From Epiperipatus broadwayi (lineage: Eukaryota > Onychophora > Udeonychophora > Euonychophora > Peripatidae): a stretch of DNA of 64,000 nucleotides. The position numbers and the translations under genes are program-made. The notes below the pieces were generated by a model that saw only the letters and a list, made by a program, of their open reading frames with translations, was not told the origin of the DNA and made no database searches. Shown here piece by piece: positions 1 to 11,450 of the stretch (its first letter is position 1; the number at the start of each line of letters is the position of its first letter). The stretch covers positions 2,849,911 to 2,913,910 of the forward strand of contig JAQFVV010012441.1 of assembly GCA_028023455.1 (NCBI GenBank). The letters are read 5' to 3'.

Positions 1-3000
1 TACTCCACCTATTGGACATTATTTTACCTTCAACAATATAATTAACTTTATATCCTGAAAAGGTCTCAATATGTTGATAATTAAATAATTGTAAATATAA
101 TTGGTTGGTTGTTTTAATCTTATTTAGATTGCTTATTATATTAAGTATATATATTTATAACAACATTTTGAACAAATAATTTTTTATGTTGGATATTTGA
201 TCTTTGTGTATATATATATATATATCACTGTATCCAAAATAATAATAAAAAAACAAATTTATTAACTGTTTTTGTCATGATTTAAATAAGTTGAAAGTAT
301 ATCCATTTTTGTTTTTGCTTCCCACTCCCCTCTCAACAAGTTTAATAATTGCGCTAGTTTATTTAATAAGGTGTTCTATAAGTTTAAAGTTAGCAACAAT
401 ACAAAATTTAAGTAAATTCATAGTTTTTTAATTTTTTTTGAGACAAAGGGCTTTAGTATCTATAGAGATATTTCACTTTTTAAAAAAAAACCTGCAAAAT
501 CAGGGGTAAATTATTCAAATAGATGGCAAGGTCATAATATTTTAGTCCTGCCTTCATATATTTCATGAATTTAGTTCCCTGTGTTTTATTTTAAGCCTAT
601 TTGCAAGATTAGTTTGAGAAAATTTTTAAAATAAGTAAACTATTGACTTTTTTTTTGCAAAGTTTATTAAGATGCATAATGGTTTTTACACAATAATTGT
701 TTAATATTTATTAAAAATAAAAACTATTCATGATTACACTTTTATTTTATATGTATATGTTTAATTTTTAAAAATAAAAAATAAATTTTAGCATTATGGT
801 AAGAAAAAAACAAACATCATTATTGATACTGTATTAGGATTTTTGGAAGTGTTCTAAAATTATAAAGCAATTTTAATATTTTAAAGCAACATTTGATACA
901 TTTTTTTTAAGATTAACATTTATTCATTTGCATTTTAAAGATAAATTTGAATTAAAGAAGATTTCATTGATTTTTTTAATCATTCCAATGGTTTTTCTGC
1001 TGACTGTTGAATGAGAAAAACATCCTTCATTCTTATTATGAATTCAATTTTTCAATATTTACAAAGTTCAAATATGATTTTTTAGAACATTTTTCATTTG
1101 TAAATTTATATTTCGATCAAACTCAATTTTGATATAGAATAATAGATTAATACTAAATTCAAAAGTTGCAAGATCGCAAAAAGAGTCATCCGTGAGAACA
1201 GAGGGTCTGTCTCCTTGTTTATGAGTTAAGTTATAAAGCAAAAGTTATTGATCTGATAATAAAATTTGTAAGAGTCATGTTCCAAAGTGGGATATATGTT
1301 CAAAAAGAATAAATCCATCTATGAGAGAAATAATGAAAAGAGCAAGGCAAATTCATGCCATTATTGGTTGTGCACCTCTAATGGCTGCAGTTGTAGTTGG
1401 TACTGATAAAGTAAATGTACTATGTAATAGATTTGAATTTCACATACAAAGTTGAATCACCAAAACTGTACTGAAGATGATAGTCAATAACTAGAAAATT
1501 TTCAAACAAATTTCACCATTTTTTAGAATTTGTGATTTAAAAAAAAAGGAGACAATTCAATGAAATAAATTTCACTATTTATTATTATATAATTTATTTT
1601 CAAATTAAATGATCACTTTTTTAAATAGAAAAATTCAAACAATCAGTTTTCACTATTTATGATTTTTAAAAAAAGACAATTCAATCAAACAAGTTACTTT
1701 CAAAACAATTCATTTTCAATATGAATTAAAATTAATAACTTGTATTCAAAAAGAACACTTTCTACTAGTATTTGGATGAGCAAGTGTAATATTTACACAA
1801 AATTTGATAATCTGACACTGTTTGTCACTTGTTATGATAATTAAACTAGGTTTACTGGAAAATCTTTTAATTCATTGGTGAATTGATTTAACTTCTGTAG
1901 GAGAGTTTGCTCATGTCATGTTTGTCAAAGTGAGAGGCAAAATAGCAGTTACTGATTAAGGTCCAATCGAAATATGCAAAACAATATTTCCTGGCCATCA
2001 CAAGTACAACCATAGAAAGATGCTTAAGGTGACAAAATATTTCACTGCAGGATCAAACTGTTCATGTCATTAACAGTAGATGCTCTTAAAGAAATACGGA
2101 TTAAGATTTAATTATAGCGAAACTGATTTCTTCTAAATATATCAGCAGCTTTAGAAGGTCGGTAATCTGATACTTTTCTCTCCATTAGTGTATGATAACT
2201 ATTGATAGCTTGCCATAGCTTCTTATTACAATTTATTTTAGTCTCTTACTTTTAGAGATACATCATAAACTATAATCAATGGCATATTATTAAGATGAAA
2301 TCTTTAGTCTATTCTAATATATATGTATGTAATCTATTAATATTATTTATTTACACCCTCTGATGAAATTTATTAGAACCATACAGTCTTATATAAGACA
2401 ATGTTTGATGAAAAGTTAATTAACCTCTTGCGGACATATTCTTCTGTCAGTCAAATCTGATGTCATCAATCGTTTGGGAAACTAATTGTATTAATTTTTA
2501 TCAAAAATTGTCATATATAATAAGATCACAAGTTTTAATAAACTTATATAATAGGCATAAGTACATAATATTAGTAGATTATATTTATGTGGTATTTAAT
2601 TAATTTATATATTTAGTAAACTGACTTCTATCACTATAATAAATAATGTAAGTATACTTATTGCTATCTATAGTGTTAAATTAAAAATATAATAGATATA
2701 TAAATCAGTACGGTTGCTATTACATCTTTAAACAAGATCTGATGTGCAAAACAGGTAAAGTAAAACAATTTTATACTGATCCATAGCAAGGTAAAAGTCT
2801 TTCTACCAATCCCAGTTAGAAAAACCATTGGATAGGGCAATTCTCACTAATGAGGATTTGAGTGATTTTTTTTCATTCTTATTTAATTAATGAATAGGTA
2901 GAAGCTCATTTATCGATCAATGGTTATGTCGATTGGCCTCGGATTAACTATCTAAAAGAAAAATAGCATGTCTGTTGGAAAAAAAAATCCTCAAGATTTT

Positions 3001-5590
3001 TTGACTCGGATTCGAATTTAAATCGTACATATTGGAAGATAATGCTATCCTATTGCATCACGAGGTTTTCGGTGCGTGTAAAAACGTGAATAAATAAATA
3101 CAGTATTTGGTTAAAATTAAACGTTTCTTCGAAACAAAAAGAAAATGAAAAAAAAAAGTACTTGTAAAAACTTTCCAGGAAAACTTAACCTGACTTTCTT
3201 TGCAATTAGCGATAGCTTTTTGTAAAGAAAAAAGAAATGAACAATCCAAATATAAATTAGAAGGATTGAAATAAAAAACCTTTTTGGAAAATTAATATCA
3301 CTTTAAATTTTAAAAATTGGTAATCATAATTAATTTAGCCTTTCTTCTGTCGTTTATTTCTACTGCTTCCTTCATTCTCTTCAAAAACAAAAGAAACCCT
3401 ACTTGGAGGAGAAATGATCTTCAGAAGAAGAATCATCTCATTAAAAGCATTGGCTAGTTGTGTAATCAAGTTGATAAGGGCCGTTTGAAATGAATTTCTT
3501 CTTTAACAGTCTGATGGACAACTCCTTGTAATAAGAAAAGTGCTAAATCAATTATAAAAAGTATTACAGCATTTCAAAGAAAAAAAAAGGAGATAGAAGA
3601 AACTCATTTAAAAAAATACGTTGAGATAAAGAAAAAAAGAAATGGAATGCTTTGAAGTTCCTGATAAACTTCGTTTTACCTATTATTTTCATTTTAAAAG
3701 TATATTAAAGAACTTCCAACAATATGATTGGTCAAAGAAAATTATTGTTATTTATATATGTAAAGTAGATTGTTGGAAAATTGTATTTATGAAAAGAAAA
3801 AATTAAATAAATTGTACATATGCAAACGCATGCACACAGACATTTTAGATATAGCAAACTATTTTTTTAAAAAAAAAAAAAGAGCCTGTTTATGAAATAA
3901 GGAAAGTCAAAATATATTCAGTGTCTAGAGCAGTGATACCTTCTCTCTCAGTCAAAGATTCATCGTTGCAATCGTATTTCTAGATTTTGCAATAAATGAT
4001 ACTCATCTGATTAACACCGATTTATTGGGGATTTTTATTTTTTAAATAACAATTGACACACCCATTATCATTCAATAACTGGGATGGTCAACTAAGTTGC
4101 TTATATGCCAGCTTGAGGAATGTAATGTGAAGCTGGTCTGTTAAGTGAAAAGATTGAAAAAAATTATTTCACCTCAATCTATATAAGACCTAGTGCACGG
4201 GTATAGCAGATTATTGTATTAACCATTACACTGTAAAGACTTTTTATTTTTAAGTGAGAATGAGGGCATTCATAGACAGGCAAATTATTTACAGAAGTAA
4301 TAAAGTTAAAAATTAATATTGGTTTTATTTTTTTTTAAATGTCTAAAAAGTCACAATTTTGCTAGTTGATTAACCCTCTGCGCCAATTCCTATGTCTTTA
4401 AAAAAGTTTTGATTTGTTATATCTTGTATCAAATGAAAACTTTATTTTATTAATATGAAAAAATTAAAATATTAATTGAAAGACAAAATAAAAGCATAGT
4501 GCTCATGTCAATTAGATATGTTAATTTACTGGTATTTATTAAATATATTATTCTTTTAATTTTATTTAATAATTTTTTTATTGTACCAATAAAATAATAG
4601 TCCGGCAGCTAAGAAAATTTAAAGTTCACTTATCATTTTATCCAGATAATACTAGTTTCCAAAATATATAGAACTAGTTCAATGCCATTGTACCTACAAC
4701 AGAAATGTCTTAACAACAAAACTACAATTTGAAATTTTTGGGAATTACAGAATAATTGGCAAAAGTTGGATTAACATTTTTTAAGACTTTTATAAGCAAA
4801 AAATCTAATAAAAATTGATAACTATAATGCACATTAAGATATTAATTGACACACAATTACAATTTCAAATGACTAATTCATTTTAGTTTAAATATTTCAC
4901 AGAAGGATGTGGTCATATTATCCAGTTATTCTCCAGCTTATGCAGTTTGTTAATCATATTTTACATCTCTATAATTATTTTTTCTATAAAATATAGATTA
5001 ATAATAATAATTATATGGAAATAAAGGAAATTTGTTTTCTTATAGCTTGTCATTATCTTTTTTTTTAAAAAAATAGAATCACATTTTATGTAGATGAGTA
5101 ATAATTTTTATTTTTTAGCTATATAGATAACAACAGTTGATTTATTTATCGTTTTTTTTTTTTTTTGTCATATAGACTATAATTTGAGGAAAGGAGGAAC
5201 GCAGTACATCAAAATAATACTCAAAATCAATATTAAAATTCTATTAGAGCTGTTTCATATTATATGCTGATATTCAGACTGAGTATTGTTAAAGGAAACA
5301 GATGATATTTGTCAATTCCTAATTTTATTGGTACATTTCATCTTTAATCCAACAAATCACTTTTAAGCATTCTTTCACCATAATTATCATTTAGCTTGAG
5401 ATACCTTGAGTTTTATTTGCCCATTCTGCATTGCTTGTCTTAAATGTTGTCGAATGCAAGAAGTATTCTTATCATGTTAAGTCTGTGAGAACCTACTCTT
5501 TCTTGGATAAATAGTGATGAGATCTGAGTATCTCATTAAAAAAAATAATTTTTTAATGTGAAGGTGAAAAGCTTTTTTAGTTTTAGGTTA
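1..5590. other. AT-rich non-coding DNA (intron or intergenic)
   Basis: No exon, conserved protein stretch or RNA gene was recognised on either strand. The tract holds poly-A/poly-T runs and short AT microsatellites (for example near 210-226). If the V-ATPase exon at 6651 belongs to a normal gene, this would be its upstream intron, but that is inference. Confidence 0.5.
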
Positions 5591-5599
5591 TATCATTAT

Positions 5600-6062
5600 C
5601 AACTATGAATACTGTTTTTGATTAATAATTTTTGTCTCTAGTTTTGCATTAACATGTATGTTACATCTCACCAATTGATGATCACACGCTGGTGTTGAAT
5701 TTATTAAGAACATTACAATCTTGAAATATATATTTTCTAATAGTCATTGCATAATCTGATTCTTCTGCACCTTCATTTGGATGCTTCCATGTCCATTCAT
5801 GTTTAGCATTTTTTTCAAAAAAAATCAATCATAATATAAAGTTTTTCTTTTTCTGCAAATTCCAGAGTCTACATCCTTTCATTTCTATTACCATAACCAG
5901 ATTTACCTAAAGCACTTTCATCTCTCAATTGTTTATCAATTCTAGCATTAGAGTCTTTGATGATATGTTGTTTGATCTGATTAAAGCTTTTTGTAATTTG
6001 ACATAAAAATCCTTTTCTTCTTCATCACAATGAGAACTAGAAGTGATAAACCTGAATTATAA
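5600..6062 (-). pseudogene. Decayed RTE-clade LINE, endonuclease domain remnant
   Basis: Read on the minus strand and allowing frameshifts, the order of motifs matches the AP-like endonuclease of RTE non-LTR retrotransposons: a QVY motif near 6050, a DSNARI stretch (family DFNARI) near 5940-5958, GYGNRNER near 5876-5899, a WTWKHPN motif near 5775-5805, and DHQLV (family SDHRLV catalytic motif) at 5670-5684. The spacing of about 76 codons between GYGNRNER and DHQLV is what the family shows. Several stops and frame changes make it a dead copy. The enzyme normally nicks target DNA for target-primed reverse transcription. The flanks 5340-5600 and 6062-6250 may continue the element but I could not align them convincingly. 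Confidence 0.72.
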
Positions 6063-6650
6063 GATTTGTTGTTCTGAGAAGTTTTTTATTATAATTTTTG
6101 TTGTCAAATATTGCTTTCTCTGAATTGATCTGTGTCGTTTGGAGATTAGGATTGTGTACATAGCTATCTCGTAGATGCATAAGCTATCATGCAGTGATAG
6201 AATGATGGAATAAAGGGTTTAAAATTCCTGGATTGACCTCAGATTGTCACTTTGTGTTTGAATGTTATATGACTTTCTGAATAACTTATCTTTGAATTAC
6301 TTTTTTGTACAATTTAATGCACTGGTAGAAAAGTAGTCTCAGAGCTAATAGTTCCATGATCATTTCTGAGCTGAATATTATAATTTTAAAAAACTTGTAT
6401 TATCTGAATGTAATTGCTAAGTATTCAGTCTGCCACTAGAGTGCTAGATGTCTCATTATCTTGTAAACAATTTATTATGTGATTACTTCTACAGATAGAT
6501 AACTTTACATATGTAAGTAGTCATAAAAGTAGACAAAGAAATAATCCATTTGATAAGAGTGATAATAATTTTGCTTTCACTGTTTTTAATACTAACATTA
6601 TTATCTTTATTATTATTTTTACTATTTTTTTTTTTTTTTTTGATTTTTAG

Positions 6651-6802
6651 GATGTTATATTAGAGACTGAATTTGACAATGAAAAGTCAAAGTTTACAAT
6701 GTTACAAGTCTGGCCAGTTCGTCAAATGAGACCAGTTACTGAAAAACTAGCAGCTAATTTTCCACTGCTTACTGGTCAGAGAGTTTTGGATGCATTGTTT
6801 CC
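6651..6802 (+). CDS. ATP6V1A: V-type proton ATPase catalytic subunit A, single internal exon
   Basis: The exon encodes 50 residues from [10 protein letters not shown] through [16 protein letters not shown] to [12 protein letters not shown], followed by the first two bases of a split proline codon. This matches the stretch of V-ATPase subunit A just before the P-loop (GAFGCGKT), with the family signatures QVWPVRQ, RPVTEKL and [13 protein letters not shown] intact. Subunit A is the ATP-hydrolysing subunit of the V1 sector, which drives proton pumping into endosomes, lysosomes and other acidic compartments. The acceptor is a run of T ending TTTTTAG at 6650; the donor is CC|GTAAGT at 6802/6803. 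The exon starts in phase 0 and ends after the second codon base. There is no stop or frameshift. The next exon, which should begin with CVQGGTTAIPGAFGCGKT-like sequence, was not found in the following 57 kb, nor the preceding exon in the 6.6 kb before. An orphan exon duplication is the main alternative to a normal gene with huge introns. Confidence 0.93.
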
Positions 6803-7190
6803 GTAAGTTTATTTATAACTGTATATGTTTATATGTCGAGAGAGAAAGATCATTTGGCTACATATATAGAGATTTTACATGGAATAATGTAAACATTAAA
6901 ATAGCTACAATAATATGTTTTGATGAAAAATATTTAGTATAAGAAAAAATACTGTAGACATTTTAGCATATGTCACATGCCTGCATTTGTTCTTTTTGGA
7001 TATTCTATATTGAAACCTACTTTAATAATTAACTAGTACTCAAATTCAAGCTAGGTTTATTTTAATATGAAATGAATGCTAACGAGTTGTATAAATTACT
7101 ATTAATACATTGTACAGGCTTAACATCTGCATTTATATATGTAATATATGTGGAATTCAAACTCAGTGCAATGTATTAATTTATATAAAT
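6803..7190. other. Intronic DNA, no recognised feature
   Basis: AT-rich sequence following the splice donor. No coding or structural element was recognised. Confidence 0.5.
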
Positions 7191-7194
7191 AGTG

Positions 7195-7545
7195 CGTAAT
7201 AGGTCTCCCCATCCCTCGCCTATGTAAGTATAAATGGATTATTCGCCTGTACGTGAGGGGTCAGAATGACTAAAATGTCAACGTGGATTGGATGACAACC
7301 TTGGCACTAACATGGGCTTTGAACATTCCATCATCAGATTTTCAATGAAATGGAAGGCTGAATAGTTGTGGGTTGGAGTAGTTTGAAGTCTGTCCATTAA
7401 AGTATGAAGATTGTCTATTTTAATATAAAGCTGAGTACTGATTGTATATGTGTGTGGAGATGGTAATCTGGACCAACTGATGAAAGCTGGTTTAGCACGA
7501 AATATGTATATTGGTGATTATTTATCTTTTCAGTGTGTGTGATCA
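7195..7545 (+). repeat. Dispersed repeat family A, copy 1, carrying a hammerhead
   Basis: This segment aligns, with many substitutions, to the reverse complement of 14085-14405: shared blocks include TCATCAGATTTTCAATG, TCCATTAAAG/TCCAGTTAAAG, and CTGGTTTAGCAC. The ribozyme motif at 7464-7520 lies near its 3' side. A tRNA-like B-box (GGTTTGAATCCC) occurs shortly downstream near 7600 and may belong to a neighbouring tRNA-derived element. The ORF that can be read on the minus strand here is a by-product of the repeat and is not a gene. Confidence 0.7.
7464..7520 (+). ncRNA. Hammerhead ribozyme motif (family A, best copy)
   Basis: Core CTGATGA at 7477-7483 and GAAA at 7499-7502 flank a short stem II (G486-C496 and C487-G495, loop TGGTTTA, with mismatched base positions A484/C498 and A485/A497). 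Stem III is AUA/UAU (7502-7504 with 7507-7509) around a 2-nt loop, and the cleavage nucleotide H17 is A7510. Stem I pairs ACCAA (7472-7476) with TTGGT (7511-7515), then after an asymmetric internal loop TAATC (7464-7468) pairs with GATTA (7516-7520). Hammerheads self-cleave RNA and are known from Penelope-like elements, retrozymes, schistosome Sm-alpha and newt satellite 2. The weak stem II suggests reduced or lost activity in this copy. Confidence 0.72.
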
Positions 7546-7619
7546 GGTGGATCAGCAATATAAGATGGCACTGAAAGTTGTGGGTCATGTGAAAGTCTGG
7601 GTTTGAATCCCACATATAT

Positions 7620-8045
7620 AAATCACTATTGTAAATTGAAACTTATATTTAAGTCAGAGCATTGAAACATCTGAATTTATTCTGCATAATGGTCATATGA
7701 AATAAATACTAAATTGTACAAATCCCCCTCCCATGTGGTCATGATTTTTTTTAAAATCCTAGACATAATCCAGGTCATTTTATTTTATGAACATAAAGTG
7801 TAATTCTTTTTTTTTAATATTGTTCATTATAATCAATTTCAGAAAATAAATAAAAATAATATAAGCAAATACATGAAGTATCTGTGTGAGTGATAGTTAA
7901 CATGATACAAGAAATAAGTATATTATATATTTTAAAATGTAATATATCTCAGGACTAAGTCCCATGTGATGCCATTATTCCATCTGATTGGCTGTCACTT
8001 AAGCATTTTTAAAGCGTATCTGTTTGAAGGTGTTTAGCTTTCACG
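7620..8045. other. AT-rich DNA, no recognised feature
   Basis: Nothing beyond homopolymer runs was recognised. Confidence 0.5.
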
Positions 8046-8050
8046 TTATT

Positions 8051-8300
8051 ATTTCTAATATTATTGAGTGTAATATATGACAAATACATTTGTTATATAA
8101 GTGTATGTCATCCTAATAGAGATGCAAAGAGAATATTTTCTATCAGTGATCCTCAAATGTTCCGTCCTTTTGAATATATTTTTATTTCTAATGCTGTTGT
8201 GTGCAATATATAACAAATATATTTATTGTATTAGAAGTATATCTCACCAAAATAGAGATAAAAAGAGAATTCCTTTTATCTGTGACCCTCAAATTTGGGA
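8051..8300. repeat. Diverged tandem repeat, two units of about 133 bp
   Basis: The unit starting at 8051 (ATTTCTAATATTATTG) recurs at 8184 (ATTTCTAATGCTGTTG). The similarity continues through AACAAATATATTT-like, AATAGAGAT, AAAGAGAAT and GTGACCCTCAAAT-like blocks. The apparent 73-codon ORF over this repeat has no recognisable protein signal and is likely spurious. Confidence 0.7.
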
Positions 8301-8329
8301 ACTGGATAAAATATATTTTTAAGACCAAC

Positions 8330-8990
8330 GATGTGGAAATTATTTGTGCTATGCTTACAATATGATATCCTATGCTATCCTATACTGAAGCAGTCGGATC
8401 TGAGTTCGATCCTAGCTTCATGTTATTTACCCTAATACTAACCTTAAATTTCCGATGCAATGGGGCTTTATACGTTCAATCCACGCTAATTTCCATAATG
8501 AATAACTTGTTTCAAATACGTAGTAAAATTAATTAGTTTAGTTTAAATTTGATCAATTCTCTAAATAAATTCATGATAAAATATTCATGAATTTATATAT
8601 ATTAAATTGCGTGGATTGTGCGTATATATATTTGTAAATATTAAATATATATAATTGTTCGAAAGTTTCATTGCGTCGGGAATACTTGTTTTTTTCACCT
8701 TTAAATAATTTGTAAAGTTTCGTAGATTAAAAGCTACATTCCTTCGATAAGCTTTAAAATTCTTAAAAACAATAGTAAAGTTTTATGAATTGGAAAAAGA
8801 TAAGAATTCATTTTTCTAATTAAATCATTTTCAAATCTTAAGAATTCATTTTCAATTAGAGAAGGAATTCAAGCTAATTAGTTTGAAAGCCTTATCGAAG
8901 GAATGTATTTGAAAACAACTAATTATAAAAAAAACACATTGATAATAAAATGAGCGCTAGCCTTAAGGCATCTGGACAATAGATATAGCC
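8330..8990. repeat. Hairpin-forming repeat segment
   Basis: ACATTCCTTCGATAAGCTTT near 8730-8757 is the inverse of AAAGCCTTATCGAAGGAATGT near 8886-8907. The intervening sequence also contains partly self-complementary AAGAATTCATTTT blocks. A tRNA-like B-box (GAGTTCGATCCTAG) lies at about 8402-8415. It may be a small foldback element. No terminal duplication was identified. Confidence 0.5.
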
Positions 8991-10990
8991 CTGAAAAGTC
9001 AGGAGGAAAAAAAAGCTAGCTTTGTTGTAGAGTAGTGCAGTGAACTCTGTGCGTATAAAAATTGTATTTCATCATGATAGAGGGCTAGAACATCAGGAAT
9101 CTGGCTATGGTTCCTAAAGTCCCGAGAAATCTTCAATGGAGCTGCTGAACCTTTTTCCGGACCGATCATTCTGCTAAAATTATGGAGGCTACTAAAATGC
9201 TGTTCCAATAATCAATCAATGGTGCCTACGTTTTCAACAACTTGGAGGAGTAACTTAAGGACAAGCACGGAAGGGTAATATATTTCTCTAATGAACGTTA
9301 AACTTTCTGGCCAGTTCGAACTTTATTTTACACTCCTTATTAAGAGCTCCTTTATTCTTTAATGTAAAAATCTTTATAAAATGCTACTATAAATTTATAT
9401 TGTAATTCTTTCAATCTCTAGTCTTTAAACTTTTCTTTTCTTACCTGGCGGTTCATTTAATATATATATATTTGTATGCTTTATTAATGTCGTTTATTTA
9501 AAATTATATGCCAATAATCTTTCAACTCGATGAGCTCCTTTGTTCCATTTGCCTCACGCAAATAAGATAATATAAATTTTAAATAGTTATTCTCGCCCAT
9601 TAGAACTAAATTTATAAGTTCTATTAATCATCGAGTCGAAAGAAAATATTACATGTTTACTATTTTTATAATTGGCTAATAATAAATTATTAGCTCCGTT
9701 TTTCACCTATGTCCCCAGCTCCTAAGTTACAAGTGTTTATATACTCACAAAATGTTAAAATATTGATTTCTTGTTCCACTAATATATATATTTATTCGAA
9801 TATAACCTTAAATGTTTTTATTGCAAAAAGGGTCGATAAAGGGTTAAATGTATTTTAATTCCACTTTTGTTATTTTATATTAATATTCAGGAAGGGCACG
9901 ATATTAGGGCATAATTAATATAGTTTATAAATGTTTTAAAATAGTTCGATAAAAGCTCGTTTGACTTTAATTAATTGGTCAAGTCATCACGTAGAGCATT
10001 CTACATGGGTTTTATTTTTCAACGATGACTATCAAGTCATCATCATCAAACGTTGCTGACGTAGGGCCATCTTCCGCTCCGTTAGGCTGGTCGGTGATCA
10101 TATTCTCTTATTTAAATTTCTCGAGGAAGACAGTACTTCCTTTCCTATTCATTAGTCAAAGGGCGTAAGACTTGCCAAATGCAAGCCGCCATAGGACTTC
10201 GATCATCGACTAGCGATCATCTTTCAATTTTACTCTCTGCCTTGTAATTCGTCAGTACCGTTGCATCTTTGTCCCGGTAAAACCCGCTCCGTGCTCGTAA
10301 TTCGTGATGAAGTGATTTAAATTAAAGTCGAACCAATTCTCAAATATATTTAGTTTAAGTCAGTTTTCAAATCAAGATTAAAGTTATGCCTTAAAGTACG
10401 TTTTGCTCTTCATGAATAGATTTCCGAATGTGAAAATAAATCTCACATTCCACCGTAATAAAATTAGAACAATCATTTCCGTTCTTAATGAATACCTTTA
10501 TCTGCCTTTATATTTCTCGTTGGGGGCATAGACATAGAATCCCATGTTGTGTAATACTTGTTGGCATATGATAAGGACCGCCACTCTTATTATATTTATC
10601 AATTCTTTTAAAGACTAGAGGTAATTAATGCATTCTATATTTTGATTGAAACAAAACAAATTATTCTTATTAAATATTTTCTAACATACTTGGTTTCTCA
10701 GTTCATCATTCTTTTATAATTATTTAAATGTTAATACTCGCTGTCTGTGTTGGCAACCCGAACATACATATGATTCGATTTAAAAGTAGTCAAAGTTAAT
10801 TGATATTCGTGTCAGTAAAAGGGTCTCTAGTCCTCACCAACCGTTGAGCTAGTTCTTGGCGCATGGCACTGTGCCGTCGATTTCTGCTATCTGAACTGTT
10901 GAGTTGGGTTTGAATTCAGTTTTGGTTCAGCTGAGTTTGAATCCGATTTGACGTACGGTGGTGGTGGTTTTCGACCGGTACAATACATAT
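8991..10990. other. GC-richer repeat-like tract, origin unclear
   Basis: Compared with the surroundings this tract has clearly more CpG and G+C, notably 10020-10330 and 10800-10980. No protein family could be recognised in any frame. Its composition resembles that of 53.9-55.9 kb and might reflect old LTR-retroelement or other imported sequence. I saw no defined LTR ends. Confidence 0.35.
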
Positions 10991-11346
10991 ACTTTATTTT
11001 CAGCACACACACACATATAAAATGTAAATGCTTTAAAAATTCAATGCATATTCAAATTAAGACTATCAACAAAAATATTTTTTTTAAAAATTAGAATAAT
11101 GCAATTATGGAAAAGACAGTCTATGTATGACATATGTATCAAACCTGACACATTGAACTTATAATTAGATGAACAAAACATTAAACTAGATTTTGTAAAG
11201 CAATATTGGAATGAAATAACAATTTTTATTAATATTCAGAAAAAATATATAGTAATTATAAAAAATTCTGTGAGTTAAACTAAAAAAAAAGTTATTTTTT
11301 CATAGTTTAAATAGACTTTTCACACATATTTGATGACATTCTTTTT

Positions 11347-11440
11347 TTTTTCCATGTGTCAAAGCATCGGCAGGGAAGCTAACTCGAGATAACTGCTTGT
11401 AAGGCAGCTGTGCTGACCACTCGGCCACCAATGCTAGACT
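11347..11440 (-). mobile_element. tRNA-derived SINE (minus strand)
   Basis: Reverse-complemented, it begins GCATTGGTGGCCGAGTGGTC (an A-box-like tRNA head), has a degenerate B-box, and ends GATGCTTTGACACATGG followed by an A-rich tail, seen as poly-T on the plus strand at 11341-11351. The same family occurs at 40.8, 48.2 and 62.3 kb. CATTCTTTTT flanks both sides (11337-11346 and 11441-11450), a probable target-site duplication although poly-T makes its left limit uncertain. A and B boxes are internal RNA polymerase III promoter elements. The changed B-box (GAGTTAGCTTCCC) suggests age. Confidence 0.85.
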
Positions 11441-11450
11441 CATTCTTTTT

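Noticed and set aside
7326-7340. TCATCAG (CTGATGA on minus) near 7330
   Set aside because: No second core box on that strand in suitable distance; it is a conserved block of repeat family A, not a ribozyme.
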